Assembly: GCF_024741235.1 (NCBI RefSeq)
Contig: NZ_JANSKA010000003.1
Coordinates: forward strand, 62,001-126,000
Direction: 5' to 3'
DNA length: 64,000 nucleotides
From: Tractidigestivibacter montrealensis
Lineage (GTDB): Bacteria > Actinomycetota > Coriobacteriia > Coriobacteriales > Atopobiaceae
The position numbers and the translations under genes were made by a program. This document shows positions 41,007 to 51,961 of this stretch, in pieces; positions within the stretch are counted from its first letter, which is position 1; each line of letters opens with the position of its first letter. The notes below the pieces were generated by a model, which was not told where the DNA came from, made no database searches, and worked only from the letters and a program-made list of their open reading frames with translations.

Positions 41007-41651
41007 GTGATGCCAGGTATGGGAATTGTTGTGGCCTGCTCGCTCGCGGTAGGCTACGTCTGCGGGTCCTTTCTCACGGCAGAGCTGGTAAGCAAGCACG
41101 TGAGCGGCAAGAGCGCCTTTGACGTTGGCATGGGCAACCCCGGCATGGCAAACATAGGTGCAACCTATGGCACTGGCTGGGCGGCTGTCACGCTTGCGGG
41201 CGACATTGCCAAGACCATACTCGCGTTTGTCCTGGCACGAGCCCTCTTCCCTTCCGCGGCAGACGCAGCCGGCACGGCAGCTGCCGTGGGAGCCACGCTG
41301 GGCCACGTCTTCCCTGCCTGGCACCGCTTCCGTGGTGGCAAAGGCGTGGCCACGACCTGCGCGGGAATCATCCTCGTGGCGCCGCCGGCGGGAGACATCG
41401 CAGCGCTAGCCGGCCTTCTTGTGGTCCTCTTTGGCGGCTACCTCTGCCTGGGCGCGCTTGTCATTCCCGCCGTGTGGCTTGCGATTGAGCTTGTCTTTGG
41501 GAACATAGTCCACGTAGTCGCTGGCGTTGTTCTTGTTGCCGTAGCCATCTGGTGCCACGGTGGCCCGGCAGCAGGCATAAGGACCGGAGAGACGCCCCGC
41601 GCATCAATCAGTGAGAAGTTCATCTCGGCATTGTTCATGAAGCGCCATTAG
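41007..41651 (+). CDS. PlsY-like glycerol-3-phosphate acyltransferase
   Basis: 214 residues from GTG 41007 or ATG 41010, GGGAGG upstream. Polytopic membrane protein. PlsY motif 1 is seen as GMGNPGMANIG (usual GSGNxGAxN), motif 2 as HVFPAWHRFRGGKGVATT. The middle DxxKG-type motif is degenerate (DIAKT). PlsY transfers acyl from acyl-phosphate to glycerol 3-phosphate, the first step of phospholipid synthesis. The deviations suggest a paralogue rather than the housekeeping enzyme. It opens a plus-strand run with lipid-related genes. Confidence 0.82.
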   Translation: MMPGMGIVVACSLAVGYVCGSFLTAELVSKHVSGKSAFDVGMGNPGMANIGATYGTGWAAVTLAGDIAKTILAFVLARALFPSAADAAGTAAAVGATLGHVFPAWHRFRGGKGVATTCAGIILVAPPAGDIAALAGLLVVLFGGYLCLGALVIPAVWLAIELVFGNIVHVVAGVVLVAVAIWCHGGPAAGIRTGETPRASISEKFISALFMKRH

Positions 41652-41705
41652 GCAATCTTGATGAAATAGTTTGTCGAAGGCATGTCGTTCTGCTCTCCCA
41701 TGGAA

Positions 41706-41734
41706 TTGTTCGGTACTTACGTTATCTTTATATA
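41706..41734 (+). promoter_or_regulatory. Predicted promoter before the choline/ethanolamine-type kinase
   Basis: TTGTTC, 17 bases, then TATATA, a sigma-70-like spacing. The -35 box lies in an inverted repeat ATTGTTC (41705-41711)/GAACAAT (41739-41745), which could bind a repressor. The kinase starts 52 bases downstream of the -10 box. Confidence 0.5.
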
Positions 41735-41785
41735 CACTGAACAATTACCAGACAATCGCCTCTTGAGGCGAGCGAGGAGACAGAC

Positions 41786-42703
41786 ATGCCACAGGCCACC
41801 GTTGCGGCTAACGTCCAGCCCATCGACCCGGAGACGCTTGGCAACATCTGTTCCACACTTGGCTGCACACCGCAGGACGTCACGGAGTTCTCACCTATTG
41901 ACGAGGGCCTCACCAACGAATCGTTCCGCTTTGTCGCGGGCGGCAAGCCCTACGTCTATCGCAAGCCTGGCGCTGGAACCGAGAAGATCATCAGCCGCGA
42001 GGGTGAGGCGTTTGCCCAGGGAATAGCCGCCGAGCTTGGGCTAGACCGCACCTTCATCTACGAGAACCCCAAGCAAGGGTGGAAGATCTCGCACTTCGTC
42101 GAAGGGTGCAAGCCCTTCGACTACCACAACGACGCTCACGTTTCACGTGCCATGGAGATGGCGCGTGAGCTTCACTCCTGCGGGGTCACGTCAAAGTGGA
42201 GCTTTGACATCTTTAAGAACACCGAGGGCATCCTCGAGCTTCTCAACAATGACGAGAAGGCGCGCTACGATGACTTTGATCGCATTGGCGCTCGCATCGC
42301 CAGTCTCGAGGAGCGCGTGCGGGCAACCTCGGCGGTGCCGGTACTCTGCCACAACGACTTCTACGACCCCAACTTCCTGGTAAGGGGAACCGACATCTCG
42401 CTCATCGACTGGGAGTACGCTGGCATGTCCGACTACGCCAGTGACCTTGGAACCTTCATCTGCTGCAGCGACTACAGCTATGAAGAAGCACTTGAGGTGC
42501 TTTGCCAGTACTTCCAGCGCGAGCCTACCGGCGAGGAACTCTTCCACTGCATCTCCTACGTTGCATTTGCCGCTTGGTACTGGTTTGTCTGGGCGCTGTA
42601 CAAAGATCAATGCGGGGACCCTGTGGGAGATTGGCAGGACCTTTGGCACCGCTATGCCTCCGAGTACGGCAGTCGCGCGGCACAGCTCGTGCAAGAGCTC
42701 TAG
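41786..42703 (+). CDS. Choline/ethanolamine kinase-family phosphotransferase (LicA-like)
   Basis: 305 residues of the APH/choline-kinase fold. ATP-binding N-lobe: DEGLTNESFRF and YVYRKPGAGTEKII. Catalytic loop VLCHNDFYDPNFLV (HND with the catalytic Asp) and LIDWEYAGMSDYASDLG, the DxEYA pattern typical of choline kinases. It probably phosphorylates choline or ethanolamine in the cytoplasm. The EutH-type transporter 86 bases downstream fits an ethanolamine or choline uptake-and-trap pair. Start supported by GGCGAGCGAGGAG upstream. Confidence 0.9.
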   Translation: MPQATVAANVQPIDPETLGNICSTLGCTPQDVTEFSPIDEGLTNESFRFVAGGKPYVYRKPGAGTEKIISREGEAFAQGIAAELGLDRTFIYENPKQGWKISHFVEGCKPFDYHNDAHVSRAMEMARELHSCGVTSKWSFDIFKNTEGILELLNNDEKARYDDFDRIGARIASLEERVRATSAVPVLCHNDFYDPNFLVRGTDISLIDWEYAGMSDYASDLGTFICCSDYSYEEALEVLCQYFQREPTGEELFHCISYVAFAAWYWFVWALYKDQCGDPVGDWQDLWHRYASEYGSRAAQLVQEL

Positions 42704-42789
42704 TAATTCACAGGACAGTATGACGTGCGGGCTGCCCTCACCCCAAGGGTATGGCGGTACGGGCACGCATTAGTAACGTAAGGGACAAC

Positions 42790-44010
42790 ATGGAAGTATT
42801 TGGCAGAATCGTCGTCTTCATCATCATGGGCTGCGCGGCGGCAGGGTGCATTGCATCAATTGCTCGCCCCGAAAGTGAGCTGGGCAAGGAGTTTGTCGCG
42901 GGCATAGACTCCATTGGCCCCATCTTCCTGCCGGTCGCAGGAATCATGGCATCTGCTCCCTACCTCACCGCTTTCGTCTCGACGGTCTTTGGGCCGCTCT
43001 TTGGCGCACTGGGCGCAGACCCCGCCATGGCCGCCACGACCTTCATCGCCGTCGACATGGGCGGCTATCAGCTTGCGGACGCTCTCGCACAGACGCGCGA
43101 GAGCTGGATCATGGCCATGATGACCGGCTACATGGCCGGTGCGACCATCGTCTTCACCGTGCCCGTGGCGCTCAAGATGCTCGAGGTCAAGGACCGCAAA
43201 TACCTGGCCCTTGGCGTCATGAGCGGGCTTCTCGCCATCCCCGTGGGCGTCCTTGTTGCCAGCGTCATCATTGCGCTTGCGAACCCCGTGATCCGCGAGA
43301 CGGTCTCCACCAACGCCGCGGCCACCTACCAGCTGGCTCTTACGTGGTCTCAGATTGCCCACAACCTGGTACCGCTGATCATCATCTGCGTTGCGCTGGC
43401 GGTAGGACTTGCCACCAAGCCCGACGCCATGATCCGCGGCTTCATCGTCTTTGGGCGGGTGCTTGACAGCGTGCTTAAGGTGGTCTTCGTGGTAGTGGTC
43501 ATCGAGTACTTCACGGGGCTCTTCTCCACCATCTTTGGGTCCTTTGGCTTTGACCCCATCATCGCAGACGAGCAGGACCAGTTCCGCGCATTGGAGGTAT
43601 CTGGTGCCATTGGCATGATGCTCTGCGGCGCCTTCCCCATGGTGTGGCTCATCAAGACCTACCTCGCCAAGCCCCTCTCGAGGGTTGGACGTGCGGTGGG
43701 CCTGAGCTCAGATGCCACGGCAGGACTTCTTGCCGCCTCCGCAAACGTACTGGCCGCACTCGCCATGGTCAAGGACCTCAAGGCGCACGACAAGGTCATC
43801 GTGATTTCCTTTAGCGTCTGCTGCGCCTTCCTCTTTGGCGACCACCTCTCGTTCACCGCAAACTTCCAGCCCACGCTCATCGTGCCCGTGCTTCTGGGCA
43901 AGCTCGCGGGAGGCGTGTGTGCGATCTTCTTTGCGACGCGCCTGGCAACGAGAAAGGCCGATGAGCTCGAAGTGCAGGACCTTGCCCTCGAGGCCCAGTC
44001 GGAGGCCTAG
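42790..44010 (+). CDS. eutH: EutH-family ethanolamine transporter
   Basis: 406 residues from the ATG at 42790 (AAGGGAC upstream). About ten membrane helices. FIAVDMGGYQLADALA, GATIVFTVPVALKMLE, DRKYLALGVMSGLLAIPVG, GAFPMVWLIKTYLAKPL and FLFGDHLSFTA match E. coli EutH along its whole length. In other genomes EutH lies in eut microcompartment operons; no eut enzyme is seen here. Next to a choline/ethanolamine-type kinase it may feed phospho-base synthesis instead of ethanolamine catabolism. Confidence 0.92.
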   Translation: MEVFGRIVVFIIMGCAAAGCIASIARPESELGKEFVAGIDSIGPIFLPVAGIMASAPYLTAFVSTVFGPLFGALGADPAMAATTFIAVDMGGYQLADALAQTRESWIMAMMTGYMAGATIVFTVPVALKMLEVKDRKYLALGVMSGLLAIPVGVLVASVIIALANPVIRETVSTNAAATYQLALTWSQIAHNLVPLIIICVALAVGLATKPDAMIRGFIVFGRVLDSVLKVVFVVVVIEYFTGLFSTIFGSFGFDPIIADEQDQFRALEVSGAIGMMLCGAFPMVWLIKTYLAKPLSRVGRAVGLSSDATAGLLAASANVLAALAMVKDLKAHDKVIVISFSVCCAFLFGDHLSFTANFQPTLIVPVLLGKLAGGVCAIFFATRLATRKADELEVQDLALEAQSEA

Positions 44011-44176
44011 GGGGCCCGGCGTCGCTGACGTACGCACGTTGACGCTTGGCTCCTACCGCTCGCCGTCAACGCCTGCCCACACGCAGCCTCATACCGTGCG
44101 GCCACGGACATCTGCGCGCGCCTCTCGCGGCGGCAAACAATAATGTTTGCTCAGCCACGACGAAGGAAGGGGCAGC

Positions 44177-45187
44177 ATGTCCACAGAGGTCACCCTTGAG
44201 CGCTTTACGTTCCCCTCGACGGATGGCACATCGACCATCAGCGCATGTGCCTGGTGGCCGGCTGGCATGGCACCGTCACAGTCAACGGAGAGGTCCGCGC
44301 CCCACGGCGTGGTGCAGCTTGTGCACGGCATGGCCGAGCACATCGACCGCTATGACGCCTTCGCGCGCTTCCTGGCTTCCCATGGCTTTCTCGTTGTAGG
44401 CCATGACCAGATTGGCCACGGGCGCTCCTGCTCGCCCGAGCATTGGGGAGAGCTGCCCGTGGGAAGCGGGGCACAGGCGCTTGTGGAGGACATCGACGTC
44501 CTGCGCGGCATGACGCAGCAACGCATTGCAACGGGCACTCCATACATTGTCTTTGGCCACAGCATGGGCAGCTTTGAGGTTCGTTCTTACATCGCCCACC
44601 ATGGAGAGGGACTGGCAGGTGCCATTATCTGCGGCACAGGCTTTCTCCCGGCAACGGCATCCAAGGCCGCGCTCAAGCTCACATGGCTCGAGTCCTTCTT
44701 CAAGGGCGCCGAGCACCGCTCTTCCTTTGTGGACTCCATGGGGGCTGGCGGCTACGGCAAGACCATTCCCAATGCCCGGACAAACCTCGACTGGCTTTCC
44801 CACAACCGCAAGAACGTCGACGACTACATCGCAGACCCCTCCTGCGGATTCATGTTCTCCGTGGGGGCCTACCACGAGATCGCCGTCCTTACCTCCGAGG
44901 TCAACTCCCCCACTTGCGCCGCAAGCGTCCCGCACGACCTACCGCTGCTCTACGTTGGCGGTGCCGAGGACCCGGTGGGAGACAACGGCGAGGGCGTGGA
45001 GAAGGCCGCGGCCCTTGCCCGCGGAGCCGGTTCCACAGACGTCACGGTGAAGATCTACCCGCGCATGCGGCACGAGATCTTGAACGAGACGGGTCACGAG
45101 CAGGTCTTTGCCGACGTGCTGGCATGGGTCGAGAAGCACGTTGCCCAAGCTCCCGCGCCACAGGCCACCGCCAGCCAGGAGGCATAG
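44177..45187 (+). CDS. Alpha/beta hydrolase, monoacylglycerol lipase/lysophospholipase-like
   Basis: 336 residues from the ATG at 44177 (AAGGAAGGGG upstream). [22 protein letters not shown] is the start of the hydrolase_4 domain (HGMAEH oxyanion loop, DRYD), then [10 protein letters not shown], the nucleophile elbow FGHSMGS, acid in GGAEDPVGD, and His in MRHEI. This is the PldB/MGL family, which releases fatty acid from monoacylglycerol or lysophospholipids. No signal peptide. The glycerol kinase starts two bases after its stop, so product glycerol could be phosphorylated directly. Confidence 0.9.
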   Translation: MSTEVTLERFTFPSTDGTSTISACAWWPAGMAPSQSTERSAPHGVVQLVHGMAEHIDRYDAFARFLASHGFLVVGHDQIGHGRSCSPEHWGELPVGSGAQALVEDIDVLRGMTQQRIATGTPYIVFGHSMGSFEVRSYIAHHGEGLAGAIICGTGFLPATASKAALKLTWLESFFKGAEHRSSFVDSMGAGGYGKTIPNARTNLDWLSHNRKNVDDYIADPSCGFMFSVGAYHEIAVLTSEVNSPTCAASVPHDLPLLYVGGAEDPVGDNGEGVEKAAALARGAGSTDVTVKIYPRMRHEILNETGHEQVFADVLAWVEKHVAQAPAPQATASQEA

Positions 45188-45189
45188 CC

Positions 45190-46683
<1,494 letters not shown>

Positions 46684-46752
46684 GGCACGCGCCGGTCGAA
46701 CGTAACGTTCTTCTCGTTCCGCCATTTCATCTGAAAACTCCGGGCATTACAA

Positions 46753-46831
46753 ACCTGCGTGCGCCACACAATCGGCAGCGAATGTGTGGCGCACGCAGGT
46801 CGATACGCATTCGGCTGACGAATGTGTATCG
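46753..46831. other. Two tandem hairpins between convergent glpK and metH
   Basis: Hairpin 1: an 18 bp perfect stem, ACCTGCGTGCGCCACACA (46753-46770) against 46783-46800, 12-base loop. Hairpin 2: CGATACGCATTCG (46801-46813) against 46819-46831, one mismatch, 5-base loop. Both carry CGAATGTGT. They probably act as a bidirectional terminator, though neither has a long T-run. Confidence 0.7.
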
Positions 46832-46860
46832 GAGACGTCCCCAACGGTCGTCTCGACACC

Positions 46861-49389
46861 TTACCCCAGAACCTCCACGGCAATGCGGGCGGTCTCGGTG
46901 GCATCCTTCGCGTAGAAGTCGGCACCAACCATCTTCGCGTACTCGGGGTTGAGCACGGCGCCGCCAACCACCACCTTGCACCAGGGGGCCTCCTTGCGGA
47001 GAAGCTCGATGGTCTCGGCCATGGCGGGTACCGTTGCGGTCATGAGGGCTGAGAGCCCGCAAAGCCGCACGTGGTCTTTGACCACAGCGTCCGCAACCAC
47101 CTGTGGCGGCACGTCTCGACCCAGGTCAATCACGTTGTAGCCATAGTTCTCGAGAAGCATGCGCACGATGTTCTTCCCGATGTCGTGGATGTCCCCGTGA
47201 ACGGTGCACACCACGATAGAGCCCTTTTCGGGCACGTTTGCGCCCTGTCCGCTGGCGTCAACGGCGGCCTTGATGGTCTCGAAGCCTGCCTTGGCGGCCT
47301 CCGCAGAGGCCATGAGCTGCGGCAGGAAGAAGATGCCCTTCTCGAAGCGCTCGCCCACCACGTCAAGCGCGGGGATGAGAACCTCGTTGATGGCGTACAT
47401 GGGATCGTGCTCGGCGATGACCTGGGAAACGACCTCGGGCATGGGACCCTTGCGACCGGCAAGCACAAGCTCGCAGGCGCGGGCGGCGGCGTCCGCAGGC
47501 TCGCCAGGTGCCACGGCAGGGGCAGCGGAGGCACCGGCCGAGAGCGCAGCGGCCTTCTCGCCGGCTGATACCGGAGCCGGAGCCCGGTCGCCTCTCCCTG
47601 CGTAGTTGGCAACAAAGTACTGGGCACTCTCATCCTCGCCCGAGAGCACGCGCCAAGAGTCCACCACGTCCATCATGCGCGTAAGGCAAGGATTGATGAT
47701 GGCAAGGTCAAGACCGGCCGAGAAGGCCGCGGCAAGGAAGGTGCCGTTCACAAGCGGCCTGAAGGGCAGGCCAAAGCTGATGTTGCTCACGCCCAACACG
47801 GTGCGAACGCCAGGCAGCTCCTGCTTGACCAGGCGTATGGCGTCGAGAATGGCCCGGGGCTGGGTCTGGTCGGTTGAGGCAGCCATGGTGAGGCAGTCGA
47901 TAACAACGTCGTGGCGCGGAATGTCGAGCTGCTCGCACTCGCGCACGATCTTTCGAGCAATGGAGAGACGACCCTCCGCCGTGGCGGGGATGCCATCCTC
48001 GTCCAGGGTGAGCCCCACCACCGCGCAGCCGTAGTGCTTCACAATGGGCAGCACGTCCGCCATGGTCTGGGCCTTGCCGTTGGTTGAGTTGATCAGCGCC
48101 TTGCCGGGGTAGCTGCGCACCGCAGCCTCGATGACAGCCGGGTCTGCCGCATCGATCTGCAGAGGCAGCGTGCTCACGCCCTGGAGTTCCGAGACAAGCT
48201 GGCACATCACGGCGCGCTCGTCTATCTCGGGGAGTCCGGCGTTCACGTCGAGGATCTGCGCGCCGGCGCGACCCTGCTCGATGGCCATGTTCATCACGTA
48301 GTCGTGATCGCCCGAGCGCAGCGCCTCCTTCATCAGGCGCTTGCCCGTGGGATTGATGCGCTCGCCAATGACACCCACCTGCCCGTAGTCGAGCGAGCAG
48401 ATCTCCTGGGCGCTCGACACGGCAAAGCTGTCGCGTACATGACGCTCTGCAGGCACGCGCCCGGCGAGAAGCTCGTGCTCGCGGGCTATGTGCTGGGGGG
48501 TGGTGCCGCAGCAGCCGCCAATCACGGTGACGCCCGCGTCAAGCATGCCTGCCACGGCCTCCGCGTACTCCTCGGGCCCCACGTCATAGGTTGTTACGCC
48601 ATCGACCACGTGCGGCAGGCCGGCGTTAGCCTGCGCCATTACGGGGCAGGACGCCCACGGGAGCATCCGCTTGACCAGCGGTGCCACTGCCGCGGGGCCA
48701 AGCCCGCAGTTAATGCCCACAACGTCCGCGCCAAGCGAGGAGAGCGTGACTGCCGCGGCCTCTGGCGTGGTTCCCAGGAAGGTGCGGCCGTCCTCCCCAA
48801 AGGTCATGGTCACAAACGCAGGCAGGTCAGAGTTCTCGCGCACGGCGAGCAGGGCCGCCTTCGCCTCGGCAAGGTCCGCCATGGTCTCGATCACAAAGAG
48901 GTCCGCGCCGGCAGCGTCGGCAGCACGCACCTGCTCGGCAAAGAGGCCGTACGCGTCATCGAAGGGAAGCGGCCCCATGGGCTCGAGAAGCTGGCCCGTG
49001 GGACCAAGGTCCGCCGCCACGTAGCGGGCACCCGCCTCGCACGCGCAGGCCACCGCCGCCGAGAAGACCTCTGCAACGCTTGCCGTGTCGCCCAGCTTGG
49101 CAGCGTTGGCGCCAAAGGTGTTGGTGGTCACGACCTCCGCACCCGCGGAGACGTAGGAGGCATGCACTTCGCGGATCTCTGCGGGATTGGTAAGGCAGAG
49201 CAGCTCCGGAAGCTCGCCCGCGGCAAGGCCGCGCGCCTGCAGCTGCGTGCCCATGGCGCCATCGAGGAGCAGGAACTCCTCGCCACGCAGAACGGCGGCA
49301 AGGTGCTCGTCTCGCACGCGACGCGAGTGAGGAACGAGGCGGTCCTTTGGCCAGCGTTCCTCTCCCGTGTTGGGTCCTTTGGCGCTCAT
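46861..49389 (-). CDS. metH: Cobalamin-dependent methionine synthase lacking the activation domain
   Basis: 842 residues. Homocysteine domain 28-320 with zinc ligands Cys228 (GINC) and Cys293-294 (GGCCG); pterin-binding domain about 335-600 (GVIGERINPTG, LDVNAGLP); cobalamin cap and binding domain about 640-842, with D733-x-H735-xx-G738 (DIHDIG), the axial His. E. coli MetH has about 1220 residues; the missing C-terminal AdoMet activation domain is supplied by the separate protein from 49408-50115. It transfers methyl from methyltetrahydrofolate to homocysteine. GAGGAGC precedes the start. Third gene of a metF-activator-metH operon. Confidence 0.95.
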   Translation of the reverse strand: MSAKGPNTGEERWPKDRLVPHSRRVRDEHLAAVLRGEEFLLLDGAMGTQLQARGLAAGELPELLCLTNPAEIREVHASYVSAGAEVVTTNTFGANAAKLGDTASVAEVFSAAVACACEAGARYVAADLGPTGQLLEPMGPLPFDDAYGLFAEQVRAADAAGADLFVIETMADLAEAKAALLAVRENSDLPAFVTMTFGEDGRTFLGTTPEAAAVTLSSLGADVVGINCGLGPAAVAPLVKRMLPWASCPVMAQANAGLPHVVDGVTTYDVGPEEYAEAVAGMLDAGVTVIGGCCGTTPQHIAREHELLAGRVPAERHVRDSFAVSSAQEICSLDYGQVGVIGERINPTGKRLMKEALRSGDHDYVMNMAIEQGRAGAQILDVNAGLPEIDERAVMCQLVSELQGVSTLPLQIDAADPAVIEAAVRSYPGKALINSTNGKAQTMADVLPIVKHYGCAVVGLTLDEDGIPATAEGRLSIARKIVRECEQLDIPRHDVVIDCLTMAASTDQTQPRAILDAIRLVKQELPGVRTVLGVSNISFGLPFRPLVNGTFLAAAFSAGLDLAIINPCLTRMMDVVDSWRVLSGEDESAQYFVANYAGRGDRAPAPVSAGEKAAALSAGASAAPAVAPGEPADAAARACELVLAGRKGPMPEVVSQVIAEHDPMYAINEVLIPALDVVGERFEKGIFFLPQLMASAEAAKAGFETIKAAVDASGQGANVPEKGSIVVCTVHGDIHDIGKNIVRMLLENYGYNVIDLGRDVPPQVVADAVVKDHVRLCGLSALMTATVPAMAETIELLRKEAPWCKVVVGGAVLNPEYAKMVGADFYAKDATETARIAVEVLG

Positions 49390-49407
49390 GGGCAGCTCCT
49401 CTCGCCG

Positions 49408-50115
49408 CTATCCGCGGCAGGTGTGGCCAGTAGGCCGAATGGTGCAGAAGTCAAAGCAGGGGCATCCCGCGCAGCTTGCATGCGTGGATGGCTGGATGGT
49501 CTCAAAGAGGCCCACCACGGCGGTCACGCTCTTGGTTGGGACCATGAGCAGGGTGTCGGTAAGGGTGATGCCCAGCTGGCGCTGCGCGTCGAGGGCCTGC
49601 AGGAGAACCGGCTGCGTCGCCATGGGCATGTCGCCGTAGCCCGGACTAAAGCGGAAGTTGGCAAAGAGGCCGCGCTCATGACCCGCGGCGACAATGGACG
49701 CCTCACAGGCATCTGCCGTGCGCTCAACCAGCGTGGTGGCTGCAGCGTCAAAGACTACCTGTCCCACACGGTCGGTGAGCGAAAGACGACGCAGTTCGCG
49801 CTCGACCCCCATGCCCACAGTCACGGCCATCACACCAACCGCAACGGCACCCTCCATGTGCTTCTGCATGGAGGTGCCGAGAAGCTCCAGCGACGTGCCG
49901 GCAAGCCGCACGCACGGCGTGCCGTCCTCCTTGGTGCCAGTGCCCTCCACATCGAAGATGCGCCAAACGCCGCGCGGCCCGCCAACGGAGAGGCAGCGCT
50001 TCATGCAGCCGTCGATGCGCCCCTCAAGCTCGGCCGTCATGCTCTGGCCGGCGTAGCCCATGTAGCGCAGGACCTCGGAGCGGTCGATGGAGCCTATGTC
50101 ATACGACTCGACCAT
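49408..50115 (-). CDS. Stand-alone methionine synthase activation-domain protein
   Basis: 235 residues from the ATG at 50115, four bases after the metF stop. RFSPGYGDMPM is the AdoMet-binding RxxxGYG region of the MetH activation domain, followed by LGITLTDTLLMVPTKSVTAVVGLF. A C-terminal cysteine cluster, CAGCPCFDFC, resembles those in short-MetH partner proteins. It should reductively methylate the cobalamin of the adjacent short MetH with AdoMet. Confidence 0.9.
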   Translation of the reverse strand: MVESYDIGSIDRSEVLRYMGYAGQSMTAELEGRIDGCMKRCLSVGGPRGVWRIFDVEGTGTKEDGTPCVRLAGTSLELLGTSMQKHMEGAVAVGVMAVTVGMGVERELRRLSLTDRVGQVVFDAAATTLVERTADACEASIVAAGHERGLFANFRFSPGYGDMPMATQPVLLQALDAQRQLGITLTDTLLMVPTKSVTAVVGLFETIQPSTHASCAGCPCFDFCTIRPTGHTCRG

Positions 50116-50119
50116 TGAG

Positions 50120-50986
50120 CTACCCCAGGTAGCCCATGTCTGCAAGGGCATCGTGGGTGGCGCGCGCGATCTCCGGGTGGTTCATGCTGTAGATGTGGAT
50201 GCCGTCGACACCGTTTCTGGCGAGGTCGCAGATCTGCTCGCAGGCGTATTCGATGCCCGCGCGAGCCTGGGCGGCATGGTCATCGCCCGCATGCACGAGG
50301 CGCTTCACGACCTTGGCAGGGATTGACGCGCCGCAGTTGAACGCCATGCGCTGGATCTGCTTGACGCTCGTGAAGGGCATGATGCCGGCAACAACGGGGA
50401 GCTTGACGCGGTAGCGCAGGCACTGCTCGCGGAAGCGATAGAAGTCGTTGTTGTCGAAGAAGAGCTGGGAGACCAGGAAGTCTGCCCCCGCCTCCTGCTT
50501 GATGCGCAGGGCACGCATGGACTCATCGAGCGAGGCGGACTCCACGTGGCCCTCGGGGTAGCACGCAGCGCCAATGCACAGCGAGGGCGCCGTCTCTCGA
50601 AGGTGCGCAATGAGGTCGGAGGCGTGCGCAAAGTCGACCACGTCCACGCCTGGCCTGCGGTCGCCACGAAGCGCAAGCACGTTCTGGATGCCTGCCGTGC
50701 GCAGGCTGTCCACGTAGGCGTCAACATCAGCAGCGGTTGACCCCATGCAGGTGAGGTGAGCCAGCGCGGTCACCCCAAGCTCGCCCTCGATCCTGGCGGC
50801 AATGGGGACGGTGTTCGCCGAGTTGCCCGAGCCGCCGGCAGAGTACGTCACCGAAATCCAGTCCGGCTTGTTCTCGGCAATCTGAGAGGCAACGCGGTAT
50901 GCCTCCTCGAGCGGCATCTCTCCCTTGGGCGGGAAGATCTCAAACGAGAGCGTCTGCCCCGCCGCAAGCTTGTCGGTAATCCTCAT
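50120..50986 (-). CDS. metF: Methylenetetrahydrofolate reductase
   Basis: 288 residues. SFEIFPPKGEM with the conserved Glu, SVTYSAGGSG, AHLTCMG, NVLALRGDRRP, GAACYPEGHVES, DFLVSQLFFDN and VPVVAGIMP-type (LPVVAGIMPFTS) are MetF motifs. It makes 5-methyltetrahydrofolate for MetH. GGGGAG precedes the ATG. First gene of the methionine operon. Confidence 0.95.
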   Translation of the reverse strand: MRITDKLAAGQTLSFEIFPPKGEMPLEEAYRVASQIAENKPDWISVTYSAGGSGNSANTVPIAARIEGELGVTALAHLTCMGSTAADVDAYVDSLRTAGIQNVLALRGDRRPGVDVVDFAHASDLIAHLRETAPSLCIGAACYPEGHVESASLDESMRALRIKQEAGADFLVSQLFFDNNDFYRFREQCLRYRVKLPVVAGIMPFTSVKQIQRMAFNCGASIPAKVVKRLVHAGDDHAAQARAGIEYACEQICDLARNGVDGIHIYSMNHPEIARATHDALADMGYLG

Positions 50987-51076
50987 GACTCCCCAATCGC
51001 ACAGAAATGACCCCGAACTAGTAACAACACATGGTAGCCCGGGTAAGACGCAAGCTCCCGCCGGTTTACGAGATGG

Positions 51077-51961
51077 CTACCGAGAAGAGCGCTTGTCACT
51101 GGCACTCGCCGCGTCTTCGCCGCGCATGAACGAGGGCATCTCGCCTGCCGCGGTCGAGCGGGCAATGTCAAATATGGCATCTGCCACCGCATCCTGGTCT
51201 GCCCGACCGATGTGCCAGCGAGCTGCCCCGGCGGCAACCGGGGTGGCGTTGGCAACTGCCACGGAGTTCTTGAAGCGCGTGAGGAGGGGTAGGTCATTCT
51301 CGGCATCGCCAAAACAGCAGACCTCGTCGTTGGAAAGGCCAAGGTTATGTGCCAGCCACTCCCCCGCCACGCCCTTGTCCCAGCCGGCGGGCAAGATGTC
51401 GATGTGCGGACGCTCCTGCATGGGAAACACGAAGTCGAACTCGGGACAGGACTCCTTGAGGACGGCGCGTACCTCTCGGCCGCGCACGAAGTCGCCAACC
51501 ACACGCACGTTCGCCTTTACCACGGGGCGATCTGGCACCTCGTCGACGGTGCCTGCCACCGCAAAGAAGTACGGCACACGGTACTTCTCGAGATAGTCTG
51601 CGGAAGCCCTCACGGCATACTGCTCGCCCGTGTCCACATAGTCCAGGACGAGCCAGGCATCATCCATCCCGTCCAGCGACCTCGCACAGCGGCGGAGCGC
51701 ACCAAGGTCGAGCGGCACCTCGTGGACGAGCTTGCCGTCCTGGTAGATGAGCTGGCCATTGTCTGCCAGCACCGTTGTAAGGCAGGCTGTGTCGTTCTCG
51801 AACATCCAGGGAAGCGCCGAGGGGGCTCGTCCGGTGGCGGGGGCAAAGTGCACGCCAGCCGCCTGAGCCGCATGAATGGCCTCACGAGCATAGGGAGTGA
51901 CGACGTGCTCGCCTGCCCATGCCAGGGTGTTGTCCAAATCTGAAAGGATGAGCTTAATCAC
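51077..51961 (-). CDS. HAD-superfamily (Cof-type) phosphatase
   Basis: 294 residues. Motif I SDLDNTL (DxDNT in place of DxDGT), FAPATGR for motif II, and GDAENDLPLL for the metal site. It is a paralogue of the protein at 518-1336. It lies about 90 bases upstream of metF on the same strand, but without a tight link. Substrate unknown. Confidence 0.88.
   Translation of the reverse strand: MIKLILSDLDNTLAWAGEHVVTPYAREAIHAAQAAGVHFAPATGRAPSALPWMFENDTACLTTVLADNGQLIYQDGKLVHEVPLDLGALRRCARSLDGMDDAWLVLDYVDTGEQYAVRASADYLEKYRVPYFFAVAGTVDEVPDRPVVKANVRVVGDFVRGREVRAVLKESCPEFDFVFPMQERPHIDILPAGWDKGVAGEWLAHNLGLSNDEVCCFGDAENDLPLLTRFKNSVAVANATPVAAGAARWHIGRADQDAVADAIFDIARSTAAGEMPSFMRGEDAASASDKRSSR

Noticed and set aside
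42790-44010. Ethanolamine-utilisation microcompartment locus
   Set aside because: EutH is present, but no eutBC, shell protein or aldehyde dehydrogenase lies nearby.
48304-50118. 604-codon plus-strand open frame
   Set aside because: Antisense to metH and its activation protein, both clearly real.
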